Source: a bacterium (GTDB taxonomy: Bacteria; Chloroflexota; Chloroflexia; Thermomicrobiales; UBA6265). From it: a stretch of 7,700 bases of DNA. Positions 1 through 5,862 of the stretch are shown here, piece after piece; the stretch's first letter is position 1; each line of letters begins with the position of its first letter. Both the position numbers and the translations under genes were made by a program. The stretch is from contig JAPOLF010000095.1 in assembly GCA_029977305.1 (NCBI GenBank), forward strand, positions 1-7,700, in the 5' to 3' direction. The notes beneath the pieces are model-generated. The model did no database searches and was not told the origin of the DNA. It was given only the letters and a program-made list of their open reading frames with translations.

Positions 1-2
1 AA

Positions 3-236
3 ATCAATCGCCAAGCGCCATTGGAGAAGGTATGCCTCCTGGGCTGTGGCGTTACCACCGGGATCGGCGCTGTGCATAACACCGCCAAAGTGGAAGCCGG
101 CAGCACAGTGGCCGTGTTTGGTCTTGGCGGCATCGGCCTCGCCGTGATCATTGGGGCCGTGCAAGCGGGTGCCGCACGGATCATTGGGATCGACATCAAT
201 CCATCCAAATTTGCCATTGCCACGCAGTTGGGCGCG
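3..236 (+). other. Segment 1: class III alcohol dehydrogenase (FrmA-like) fragment
   Basis: This stretch reads like proteobacterial glutathione-dependent formaldehyde dehydrogenase (FrmA/AdhC) from just before the VCLLGCGVTTG block through the NAD-binding beta-alpha-beta unit (VAVFGLGGIG, then RIIGIDIN) to the helix ending ATQLGA. In FrmA the next residues are TDCINP; here the sequence switches to another protein right after LGA. Its codon use looks less G+C-biased at third positions than the genes further right (for example gtg ttt ggt ctt). Confidence 0.8.
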
Positions 237-911
237 CAAGGCTGCCGAGTTGTCGTCAACTACGCGGCGAGCGCTGGACCAGCCGAGGAAGTGTGCAAAA
301 CTATCAAAGCGTCCGGTGGGGACGCCATCGCGGTGCAAGCGAACGTGGCGAAGCAAGAGGAAGTCGACGCGTTGTTTAAAGCCGCCGTGGACGCGTTCGG
401 TGAGGTGAACGTCGTGGTGAACAACGCCGGCATCACCCGCGACGGGCTGATGATGCGCATGAAATTGACGCAGTGGCAGGAGGTGATCGACACCAACCTC
501 ACCGGCGTCTTCATGATGTGCCAGGAGGGCACCAAGATGATGGGCAAGAAGAAACCGGTCAAGGGCCGCATCATCAACATCGCGTCCGTCGTCGGCGTCA
601 CCGGCAACGCCGGTCAGGCCAACTACTCCGCCGCCAAGGCCGGCATCATGGGGTTCACCGCAGATGGGTTGCCCCTGATCGGCCCCTACGGCCCGGTCCC
701 CGGGTTGACGGTCGCCGCAGGGTTCAATGGCGGCGGGTTTTCGTGGGGAGCGGCCGTCGGACCGATCGTAGCCGACGTGGTCTCCGGGCGCATGCCCGCT
801 TTCGACATGGACCCCTTCCGGCCTGATCGGTTCCATGGCGGTGCTGGACCGGCATGGAACAACCCGTTCACCGCCGGCGAGAAGAACAATCCGGCGGCGA
901 TCGTCGCCTGA
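3..911 (+). CDS. Partial three-way chimeric ORF: alcohol dehydrogenase / FabG ketoreductase / FAD oxidoreductase
   Basis: The frame is already open at the left edge: codons from position 3 read INRQAPLEKVCLLGCGVTTG, so the TTG at 21 is an internal Leu codon and not a start. The frame stops with TGA at 909-911. Counting from the TTG as residue 1, residues 1-72 match class III alcohol dehydrogenase including the GLGGIG nucleotide-binding turn (34-39). Residues about 73-213 match the middle of FabG-type 3-oxoacyl-ACP reductase: NNAG at 134-137, Ser189, Tyr202 and Lys206. Residues about 214-296 match the C-terminus of DAO-type FAD-dependent oxidoreductases (DGLPLIGP, then a Gly-rich FAD-contact strand and a FRPDRF tail). 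No piece is complete: the ADH catalytic domain end, the FabG TGxxxGIG motif and C-terminal third, and the FAD-binding N-terminus are all absent. A working enzyme is unlikely. It may be an assembly chimera or a mosaic pseudogene. Family calls come from recognition by eye. Confidence 0.75.
   Translation: MNRQAPLEKVCLLGCGVTTGIGAVHNTAKVEAGSTVAVFGLGGIGLAVIIGAVQAGAARIIGIDINPSKFAIATQLGAQGCRVVVNYAASAGPAEEVCKTIKASGGDAIAVQANVAKQEEVDALFKAAVDAFGEVNVVVNNAGITRDGLMMRMKLTQWQEVIDTNLTGVFMMCQEGTKMMGKKKPVKGRIINIASVVGVTGNAGQANYSAAKAGIMGFTADGLPLIGPYGPVPGLTVAAGFNGGGFSWGAAVGPIVADVVSGRMPAFDMDPFRPDRFHGGAGPAWNNPFTAGEKNNPAAIVA
237..659 (+). other. Segment 2: FabG / 3-oxoacyl-ACP reductase central fragment
   Basis: The segment starts at the second Rossmann strand (GCRVVVNYAAS) and continues through NNAGITRDGLMMRMK, QWQEVIDTNLTGVF, GRIINIASVVG and GQANYSAAKAGIMGFT, all standard FabG blocks with the Ser-Tyr-Lys catalytic residues in place. 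The insert KKKPVKG before GRIINIAS and the run AEEVCKTIKASGGDAIAVQAN are reminiscent of plastid-targeted FabG of algae, especially stramenopiles. It breaks off where FabG would continue with KTVAREY, so the C-terminal PG-containing substrate loop is missing. Confidence 0.8.
660..911 (+). other. Segment 3: C-terminal fragment of a DAO-family FAD-dependent oxidoreductase
   Basis: ADGLPLIGPYGPVPGLTVAA followed by GFNGGGFSWGAAVGPIVADV is the typical C-terminal FAD-contacting strand and helix of sarcosine oxidase beta / glycine oxidase-like enzymes. FDMDPFRPDRF is their usual final helix lead-in. About 20 further residues precede the TGA. Base composition matches the genes to the right, so this piece is probably the true chromosomal neighbour of mrp, with its N-terminal FAD-binding part lost at the seam. 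Confidence 0.75.
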
Positions 912-927
912 AAACCTCAGGTGGCTG

Positions 928-2019
928 CTAGCGCGCCTGCATCAACTTGATCGTCGGCTTGCGCGGGCGGTCCACCGCATCCTTCGCGAGTTGCGCCGCA
1001 ACTCGTTGCGCCAGGTGCTCAAAAGCCAAGGCGGATTGCGATGTCGGATGGCTCACCACGACCGGCGTGCCCGAATCGCCGCCCTCGCGGATGAAGGGCT
1101 CGATCGGGACCTGACCGAGCAGCGCCACTCCGTGTTCGGCGGCCGTGCGCGCCCCGCCGCCCTCTCCGAAGATCGCGGTGGTCTCGCCGCAGCCCGGGCA
1201 GGTGAATCCGCTCATGTTCTCGATGATGCCGATCACCGGCGTGCGGACTTCGTCAAACATGCGGAGGCCCTTCACCGCATCAGCCAAAGCCACCGCTTGC
1301 GGTGTGGTCACGATCACCGCTCCGGAGATAGGGATCTTCTGGACCAGCGTCAGCTGCACATCGCCCGTGCCCGGCGGCAGGTCGATGACGAGGTAGTCGA
1401 GATCGCCCCAGAGGACATCGTTCAGAAACTGGGTGATCAACTGCGCGACCAACGGACCGCGCCAGATCAGCGCCTTGTTCGGATCGAGCAGGAACCCGAT
1501 CGACATCACCTTCACGCCGTGCGCCTCGAGCGGCACGATCTTCCCGTTGTTCACCGCTGGCTTGGCCGATTGCCCCATCATCAGCGGCATGCTCGGGCCG
1601 TAGACGTCAGCGTCGAGGAGGCCGACCTTCGCGCCAGCCTTGGCCAATGCGACGGCGAGATTCGCCGCGACCGTGCTCTTGCCAACCCCACCCTTGCCTG
1701 ATGCGACAGCAATCGTGTTCTTCACGCCAGGGATCGGCTCGGCATCCGCCTTGCCCCTCCCGCTTGCCCGCACCTTGGACGACCAGGTGACCCGCACCTC
1801 GGTCACCCCGGGGATCGCCGCCACCGCGGCCTTCACCTCAGCATCGAGTTGGTCACGATAGGGCGCGGTCGGGTAGAGCAGGTCCACCCCGAAACTGACC
1901 ACGCCATCGGTGATCTCGACGCCGTTGACCATCTTCAACTCGGTGATCGGGCGGAGCACTTCCGGCTCGGTGACGGCCGCAAGGGCCTCGAGCACCTGCT
2001 CTCGCGTGATGTCTGCCAT
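928..2019 (-). CDS. mrp: Mrp/ApbC-type Fe-S cluster carrier ATPase with N-terminal MIP18-like domain
   Basis: The 363-residue protein belongs to the Mrp/NBP35 family of cytosolic P-loop ATPases that bind a [4Fe-4S] cluster and pass it to apo-proteins. Residues about 3-80 form the MIP18/DUF59 domain (ITREQVLEALAAVTEPEV, VSFGVDLLYPTAPYRDQL). The ATPase follows: deviant Walker A GKGGVGKS at 108-115, DADVYGPSMP at 136-145, Walker B/switch DLPPGTGD at 213-220, ENMSGF then the cluster-ligand pair CPGC with Cys274 and Cys277. Length and domain order are normal for the family. I chose the ATG at 2019 because GAGGT sits 7 nt upstream; an upstream GTG at 2052 would add 11 residues without a ribosome binding site. 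It converges on the chimeric ORF with 16 nt between stops and is divergent from the PIG-L gene. The two cysteines and all ATPase motifs are intact, so it should be functional. Confidence 0.95.
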   Translation of the reverse strand: MADITREQVLEALAAVTEPEVLRPITELKMVNGVEITDGVVSFGVDLLYPTAPYRDQLDAEVKAAVAAIPGVTEVRVTWSSKVRASGRGKADAEPIPGVKNTIAVASGKGGVGKSTVAANLAVALAKAGAKVGLLDADVYGPSMPLMMGQSAKPAVNNGKIVPLEAHGVKVMSIGFLLDPNKALIWRGPLVAQLITQFLNDVLWGDLDYLVIDLPPGTGDVQLTLVQKIPISGAVIVTTPQAVALADAVKGLRMFDEVRTPVIGIIENMSGFTCPGCGETTAIFGEGGGARTAAEHGVALLGQVPIEPFIREGGDSGTPVVVSHPTSQSALAFEHLAQRVAAQLAKDAVDRPRKPTIKLMQAR

Positions 2020-2026
2020 GGTTCGA

Positions 2027-2031
2027 ACCTC
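2027..2031 (-). promoter_or_regulatory. Shine-Dalgarno for mrp (fixes start at 2019)
   Basis: On the minus strand GAGGT lies 7 nt before the ATG at 2019. The longer frame from the GTG at 2052 has no purine-rich sequence at the right distance, so this site decides the start. Confidence 0.75.
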
Positions 2032-2072
2032 GCTGTTGCGGATCCCGCTCACTGAATCTGTCCACGCCTGTT

Positions 2073-2078
2073 AGTGTA
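2073..2078 (-). promoter_or_regulatory. Candidate -10 element for mrp
   Basis: On the minus strand TACACT (4 of 6 with TATAAT) lies 53 nt upstream of the mrp start, which would give a leader of roughly 45 nt. I see no good -35 hexamer 16-18 nt upstream of it, so this is weak. The same hexamer occurs ahead of the sulfatase gene. Confidence 0.25.
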
Positions 2079-2087
2079 CGCCGCATC

Positions 2088-2116
2088 TCGACGCCCCTGA
2101 CGATCCGCGTCACAAT
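2088..2116 (+). promoter_or_regulatory. Candidate sigma70-type promoter for the PIG-L gene
   Basis: TCGACG (2088-2093) and CACAAT (2111-2116) are separated by 17 nt, and each matches 4 of 6 consensus bases. Transcription would begin near 2123, about 30 nt before the start codon. The match is modest and could be chance, but the position in a 132-bp divergent spacer is where a promoter must lie. Confidence 0.25.
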
Positions 2117-2140
2117 CGGGGCAAGGACCGATCGATCAGT

Positions 2141-2145
2141 GAGGA
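2141..2145 (+). promoter_or_regulatory. Shine-Dalgarno for the PIG-L gene (fixes start at 2152)
   Basis: GAGGA ends 6 nt before the ATG at 2152. The in-frame ATG at 2146 directly abuts this sequence and would be too close to be used, so translation most likely begins at 2152. Confidence 0.7.
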
Positions 2146-2151
2146 ATGAGG

Positions 2152-2871
2152 ATGTCGACCACCACCGAAACCGCCCCTACGCGCGTTGCCGTGATTTTCG
2201 CCCACCCGGACGACGCCGAGTTCATTTGCTCCGGCACTGTCGCCCGCTGGGCCGCCGAAGGTCGACATGTCACGTACGTGCTGGTCACCAACGGGAACAA
2301 GGGCAGCAGCGACCCCGCCATGACCCCTGAGCGCTTGGTTGAGATCCGCACCGCCGAGCAACGCGAGGCGTGCCGGATCCTCGGGGTGAAGGACGTCGTC
2401 TTCCTTGGCTACGACGACGCGATGCTCGTGCCTGATCTGAACCTCCGTCGAGAAATGGTGCGCGTGATCCGCCGCCTCAAGCCGGATGTCGTGATCTGCG
2501 GCGACCCGACAGTCCGCTTCATCGGCAACGGCTACCTCAACCATCCCGACCACCGCGCCGTGGCCGAGGCAACCCTCGACGCCATCTACCCTGCGGCCCG
2601 CGACCGGATGACCTTTCCCGAAGTGCTGGCTGAGGGCCTCGAGCCGCACAAGGTGCGCGAGGTCTACCTCTCGACGGACGACAAGGCCAACGTCGCGATC
2701 GACATCACCGACTACATGGATCTGAAGATCCAAGCGCTCAAGGCGCACATCAGCCAAATGGGCGATTGGGATCCCTCGGAGGAAATCAAGGGTTGGGCCC
2801 GGCAGGATGCAGACCGCTTCCCCGGGCACGGCACCTACTCGGAGTCGTACAAGTACCTCAAACTCGACTGA
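2152..2871 (+). CDS. PIG-L/LmbE family zinc-dependent N-deacetylase
   Basis: The 239-residue cytosolic protein has the two signatures of the PIG-L superfamily. AHPDD at 17-21 follows the first beta strand (His18 and Asp21 as zinc ligands, Asp20 the usual base), and HPDHR at 131-135 supplies the last zinc His (His134). These enzymes remove acetyl groups from N-acetylglucosamine-type sugars, as in mycothiol (MshB) and bacillithiol (BshB) synthesis or antibiotic and lipid glycan modification. Length is normal and there is no signal peptide or membrane segment. The sequence alone does not choose among these substrates, and no thiol-ligase or glycosyltransferase gene lies beside it here. The start at 2152 rests on GAGGA upstream. 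The next gene, ilvE, follows on the same strand after 99 nt that contain its own promoter candidate, so co-transcription is possible but not required. Confidence 0.9.
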   Translation: MSTTTETAPTRVAVIFAHPDDAEFICSGTVARWAAEGRHVTYVLVTNGNKGSSDPAMTPERLVEIRTAEQREACRILGVKDVVFLGYDDAMLVPDLNLRREMVRVIRRLKPDVVICGDPTVRFIGNGYLNHPDHRAVAEATLDAIYPAARDRMTFPEVLAEGLEPHKVREVYLSTDDKANVAIDITDYMDLKIQALKAHISQMGDWDPSEEIKGWARQDADRFPGHGTYSESYKYLKLD

Positions 2872-2890
2872 TCGGCGGGGCGGAGCCCTA

Positions 2891-2899
2891 TGCCATAAT
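2891..2899 (+). promoter_or_regulatory. Extended -10 promoter candidate for ilvE
   Basis: TGCCATAAT fits the extended -10 pattern TGnTATAAT with one mismatch. No recognisable -35 hexamer lies 16-18 nt upstream, as is common for extended -10 promoters. The start point would be near 2906, giving a leader of about 65 nt before the ilvE ATG. Confidence 0.45.
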
Positions 2900-2920
2900 C
2901 CGGGGCATCTCGCTGGTGAA

Positions 2921-2941
2921 GGGCGTCCACCGAAGACGCTC
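2921..2941 (+). other. Leader hairpin upstream of ilvE
   Basis: GGGCGTC (2921-2927) pairs with GACGCTC (2935-2941) across a 7-nt loop, giving seven pairs including one G-U. It falls inside the predicted ilvE leader, 16 nt before the ribosome binding site. There is no U-tract after it and I see no T-box or leader-peptide pattern, so its role is unknown. Confidence 0.35.
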
Positions 2942-2957
2942 GCCGCTCCCACATCAT

Positions 2958-2962
2958 GGAGG
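2958..2962 (+). promoter_or_regulatory. Shine-Dalgarno for ilvE (fixes start at 2971)
   Basis: GGAGG lies 8 nt before the ATG at 2971. The in-frame ATG at 2956 overlaps this sequence and has no site of its own, so the longer form with five extra residues is unlikely. Confidence 0.8.
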
Positions 2963-2970
2963 CGCGTTTC

Positions 2971-3918
2971 ATGGCCAATGCCAACATGTTCCCGACCGCC
3001 TACTTCGAAGGTGAGTTCATCCCCTTCAGCGACGCCAAGATCAGCATTGGCACCCATGCGGTCCAGTACGGCACTGGTGCTTTCGCCGGCATTCGCGGCT
3101 ATCTCGATGCTGACGGCGAGACGATCAACATCTTCCGCCTCCCCGATCACTGCGCCCGGTTGCTGAACAGCGGCCGCTTGATCCGGGCGGATCTTCCCTT
3201 CACGAAGGACTCGCTCGGCGAGGTCATCGCCGAACTCGTCGCCCGCAATGCGCCGGACGGCGACGTCTACATTCGCCCCTTCATCTACAAGTCGAGCGTC
3301 CAGCTCACCCCGCGGTTGAAGGGGCTCGACAACGAACTCGCCGTCTACATGATGCCGCTCGGGGACTACATCGACACCCGCGGCGTGCGCGCCGGCGTCT
3401 CCTCATGGGCCCGCGTCTCCGATCACGCGATCCCTGGTCGCGGCAAGATCTCCGGTTCGTACATCAATGCCGCGATGGCCAAGGACGAGGCGGAGGAGAA
3501 GGGCGTCGACGAGGCGATCCTGCTCGATTCCAGCGGCCACGTCGCTGAGGGCAGCGCGTGCAATCTCTTCATCGTGCGGGATGGCATGCTCTGCACCGCG
3601 CCGATCACGGGCGACATCCTCGAGGGGATCACCCGGCGCACGGTGATGATGTTCGCCAAGGACCTCGGCATCCCGGTGGTGGAGCGCGAGATCGACCGCT
3701 CCGAGCTTTACCTGCTCGAAGAGGCGTTCTTCTGCGGGACGGGCGTCCAGATCGCCCCGATCCACACCATCGACGGCCGTACCGTGAGCGAGCATGTCCC
3801 CGGCCCGGTGACCAAGCAGATCGCCGATCTCTTCTACGACACCGTCCGCGGCAAGAACCCGAAGTACGCCCACTTGCTGACGAAGGTCAAGCCGAAGGTC
3901 GCCGCCTCGGCCGACTAG
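2971..3918 (+). CDS. ilvE: Branched-chain amino acid aminotransferase
   Basis: This 315-residue class IV (D-amino-acid-aminotransferase fold) PLP enzyme transfers amino groups between glutamate and the 2-oxo acids of valine, leucine and isoleucine in the cytosol. Visible blocks are THAVQYGTGAFAGIRGY (28-44), RPFIYKS (102-108), the PLP Schiff-base Lys159 in GKISGSY, VAEGSACNLF (191-200) with Glu193 as the pyridine-nitrogen contact, GDILEGITRRTV (214-225) and EEAFFCGTGVQIAPI (250-264). The order and length match bacterial IlvE. The usual GNY after the lysine is GSY here. Class IV relatives such as aminodeoxychorismate lyase are shorter and lack this pattern. It has its own extended -10 promoter candidate and leader hairpin and is closed by a strong terminator, so it looks like a single-gene transcription unit, possibly with read-through from the PIG-L gene. 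Confidence 0.93.
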   Translation: MANANMFPTAYFEGEFIPFSDAKISIGTHAVQYGTGAFAGIRGYLDADGETINIFRLPDHCARLLNSGRLIRADLPFTKDSLGEVIAELVARNAPDGDVYIRPFIYKSSVQLTPRLKGLDNELAVYMMPLGDYIDTRGVRAGVSSWARVSDHAIPGRGKISGSYINAAMAKDEAEEKGVDEAILLDSSGHVAEGSACNLFIVRDGMLCTAPITGDILEGITRRTVMMFAKDLGIPVVEREIDRSELYLLEEAFFCGTGVQIAPIHTIDGRTVSEHVPGPVTKQIADLFYDTVRGKNPKYAHLLTKVKPKVAASAD

Positions 3919-3945
3919 CGGCCACCGCGCGCACTCCCGAAAACG

Positions 3946-3976
3946 AACGAGGGCGGCCTTCACGGCCGCCCTCGTT
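3946..3976. terminator. Bidirectional rho-independent terminator between ilvE and the ThDP-enzyme gene
   Basis: AACGAGGGCGGCC and GGCCGCCCTCGTT form a perfect 13-bp stem with a 5-nt loop (TTCAC). On the plus strand it is followed by a mixed T-rich stretch (gcttgtctgtgttg). On the minus strand the stem is followed by CGTTTT. It sits 27 nt after the ilvE stop and 20 nt after the stop of the opposing gene, so it can serve both. Confidence 0.88.
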
Positions 3977-3996
3977 GCTTGTCTGTGTTGCGGCGA

Positions 3997-5715
3997 TCAG
4001 ACGACCGCCGACCCCTCGGCGGGCTCATACCCGTGGAAGCGATCGAACTCCGCGTGGTGATGGGCCTGCAGCACCGGGACATCGATCACGAACGGCCGCC
4101 CCTCGAGGTTGGCCTGCTTCGCCTGCTCGAGCGCCTTGCCCAAGCCCTCAACCGAGTCGACGCGCACGCCATCGCAGCCGCTCGCCTTGGCGATCCCGAT
4201 GACATCGATCGGCGGATCGAAGGACGTTGCCACGATCCGATTGTCATGGGCACGGCGCTGGATCCACTGCACCCAGCCGAACGCGGCGTCGTTCATCACG
4301 ACCCACGTCACCGGGAGCTTCTCCTGCACCGCGGTGCCGAGCTCGTGGATCGACATCTGGAACGATCCGTCGCCGCAGGTGGAGACGACGTGGCGGTGCG
4401 GTGCGGCGAGCTTCGCCGCCATCGCGCCGATGATGCCGTAGCCCATCGCCGTCTGTTCCGCCGGCGGCACGCAGCACTCGGTGTCAAGCACTTGGTAATA
4501 CGGCCAGTAGTAGACCCAGAGATCCTGACCGCCGTTCTCCTTGACGAGGATGGTGTTGTCCCCGAAGACGCGGTTGATCTCGCTGACGATGAACTTGCCC
4601 TGCAGCGGCATCCCGGCCTCTGCGGATGCCACTGCATCCGCACGGGCGGCAGCGATGGCGCGAGCGCGGCCCTCGGTGATCTGCGCGGTCCACGCCGGAT
4701 TCGGCGTGGCGCCGATCCGCCCCAGTTCGGCATCCAGCGCCTCGACGGCGAGTCGGGCATCGGACTGGATGGCAACATCGGGGCGCCAGTTCCGGCCGAG
4801 TTCCGCCGACTCGATGTCGATCTGGATCGTCTTGGCACCGGCCGCCCGCGGCAGGAATCCGCCTTGGAATTCCTCCATGCGGGATCCGACGGTGATCAGC
4901 AGGTCCGCCGCCTCGTAGACCTCACGAGGGAAGGTGGTGCGGTAGAGACCGGTCAATCCGCAGAACATCGGGTGCGTCTCGGCCACCGAGCTCCGTCCGG
5001 CTGGGGTGGTTTGGATGGGAATGCCGAAGCGTTGCGACAACGCGGCCACGGCATCACCGGCACCGGAGATGTAGGCACCACCCCCGGTCACCAGCAACGG
5101 GCGCTGGGCCGATTTGATCAATTGCGCCGCATCTGCGATGTCCTGCGGATTCGGCCCCGGCTTCGCGGCTGGGACCGAGCGCTCGTAGGCGGGGATGTCC
5201 CACTCACCGAGACCGATATCGCCGGGAAGCTCGACGTAGACCGGGCCGGGTTGGCCGCTGGTGGCGAGCTGAATCGCACGGCGAATGGTCCAGGGGATCC
5301 GCTCCGCGATCTCGACCGTGGTCGCCCACTTGGTGATCGGAGCCATCATGCCGATGTGATCGGTCTCCTGGAACGCACCCTTGCCATAGTTCTGGCGGTT
5401 CGCGCGGACACCGAGGATCAGCATCGGCGTGCACCCGGAGTAGGCCTCGAGCACGCCCGGCACCAGGTTGGCGATGCCAGGACCCGGGCAGCCGAAGCAC
5501 GCCGCGATCTGACCGGTCACCCGCGTGTAGGCCATCGCGAGGAAGGCGCCCGAGGTCTCGTACCGCACCCCGATCGCGCGCGGTCCTCCATCGGGCTCAG
5601 CCTCGTAGACCGCATCGTAAAGATGCCCCGGATCGCCGGGCAGGCCGAACACGAAAGGCACGCCCTCGGCGCGGAGGCCGGCAACCACTGCCTCCCATCC
5701 TGTCATCATCGCCAT
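3997..5715 (-). CDS. Thiamine-diphosphate-dependent enzyme, acetolactate synthase large-subunit-like
   Basis: This 572-residue protein has the three-domain ThDP fold. The N-terminal PYR domain carries the cofactor-activating Glu53 in RYETSGAFLAMAY, then GCPGPGIANLVPG (75-87) and FQETDH (115-120). A central domain covers about 190-335 (RPLLVTGGGAY, LLITVGSRMEEF, TIQIDIES). The C-terminal PP domain has the metal/ThDP motif GDGSF (448-452) ending at Asn475. It resembles acetolactate synthase, but the usual RHEQ around Glu is RYET and no small regulatory subunit gene adjoins it, so other members (2-oxo-acid or acyl-CoA decarboxylases, carboligases) are equally possible. The reaction cannot be named from sequence alone. 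The start at 5715 is set by GAGGAG 8 nt upstream; a longer frame to 5751 has no such site. It has its own promoter candidate, and an MFS carrier gene lies 147 nt upstream in the same direction. Confidence 0.88.
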   Translation of the reverse strand: MAMMTGWEAVVAGLRAEGVPFVFGLPGDPGHLYDAVYEAEPDGGPRAIGVRYETSGAFLAMAYTRVTGQIAACFGCPGPGIANLVPGVLEAYSGCTPMLILGVRANRQNYGKGAFQETDHIGMMAPITKWATTVEIAERIPWTIRRAIQLATSGQPGPVYVELPGDIGLGEWDIPAYERSVPAAKPGPNPQDIADAAQLIKSAQRPLLVTGGGAYISGAGDAVAALSQRFGIPIQTTPAGRSSVAETHPMFCGLTGLYRTTFPREVYEAADLLITVGSRMEEFQGGFLPRAAGAKTIQIDIESAELGRNWRPDVAIQSDARLAVEALDAELGRIGATPNPAWTAQITEGRARAIAAARADAVASAEAGMPLQGKFIVSEINRVFGDNTILVKENGGQDLWVYYWPYYQVLDTECCVPPAEQTAMGYGIIGAMAAKLAAPHRHVVSTCGDGSFQMSIHELGTAVQEKLPVTWVVMNDAAFGWVQWIQRRAHDNRIVATSFDPPIDVIGIAKASGCDGVRVDSVEGLGKALEQAKQANLEGRPFVIDVPVLQAHHHAEFDRFHGYEPAEGSAVV

Positions 5716-5723
5716 ACCACTTG

Positions 5724-5729
5724 CTCCTC
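5724..5729 (-). promoter_or_regulatory. Shine-Dalgarno for the ThDP-enzyme gene (fixes start at 5715)
   Basis: On the minus strand GAGGAG precedes the ATG at 5715 by 8 nt. The later in-frame ATGs at 5709 and 5706 are too far from it, and the upstream ATG at 5751 has no matching site. Confidence 0.8.
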
Positions 5730-5744
5730 GCGACACATCCCGAT

Positions 5745-5761
5745 CGATCACCTGCTGATCG
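5745..5761. repeat. Short inverted repeat in the ThDP-gene leader
   Basis: CGATC (5745-5749) and GATCG (5757-5761) flank 7 nt inside the predicted leader. It could be an operator half-site pair or a small RNA stem. Arms this short occur by chance, so this is only a pointer. Confidence 0.2.
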
Positions 5762-5799
5762 CCCGCGGATTTCCCTGCGGCGAACTCGCCAACGCCGTC

Positions 5800-5828
5800 A
5801 GGCTAGGGGAACCATCGGTCTGCGTCAA
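5800..5828 (-). promoter_or_regulatory. Sigma70-type promoter candidate for the ThDP-enzyme gene
   Basis: On the minus strand TTGACG (5823-5828, 5 of 6 with TTGACA) and TAGCCT (5800-5805, 3 of 6) are spaced by exactly 17 nt. Transcription would start near 5793, leaving a leader of about 78 nt. This suggests that the gene can be transcribed separately from the MFS gene upstream. Confidence 0.45.
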
Positions 5829-5862
5829 TCACGAATGCGCGGCCCGGAAAGGCAACGAGGCA

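Noticed and set aside
907..921. CCTGA / TCAGG hairpin at the stop of the chimeric ORF, between convergent genes
   Set aside because: Five base pairs, no T-tract on either strand; too weak to call a terminator.
835..1701. A 288-codon plus-strand frame opposite mrp
   Set aside because: Low-complexity Arg/His/Ala-rich translation and complete overlap with the well-conserved mrp gene mark it as a shadow.
2110..3150. A 346-codon minus-strand frame opposite the PIG-L gene and the start of ilvE
   Set aside because: It spans two genes and their spacer, shows no recognisable motif, and its conserved counterparts are on the other strand.
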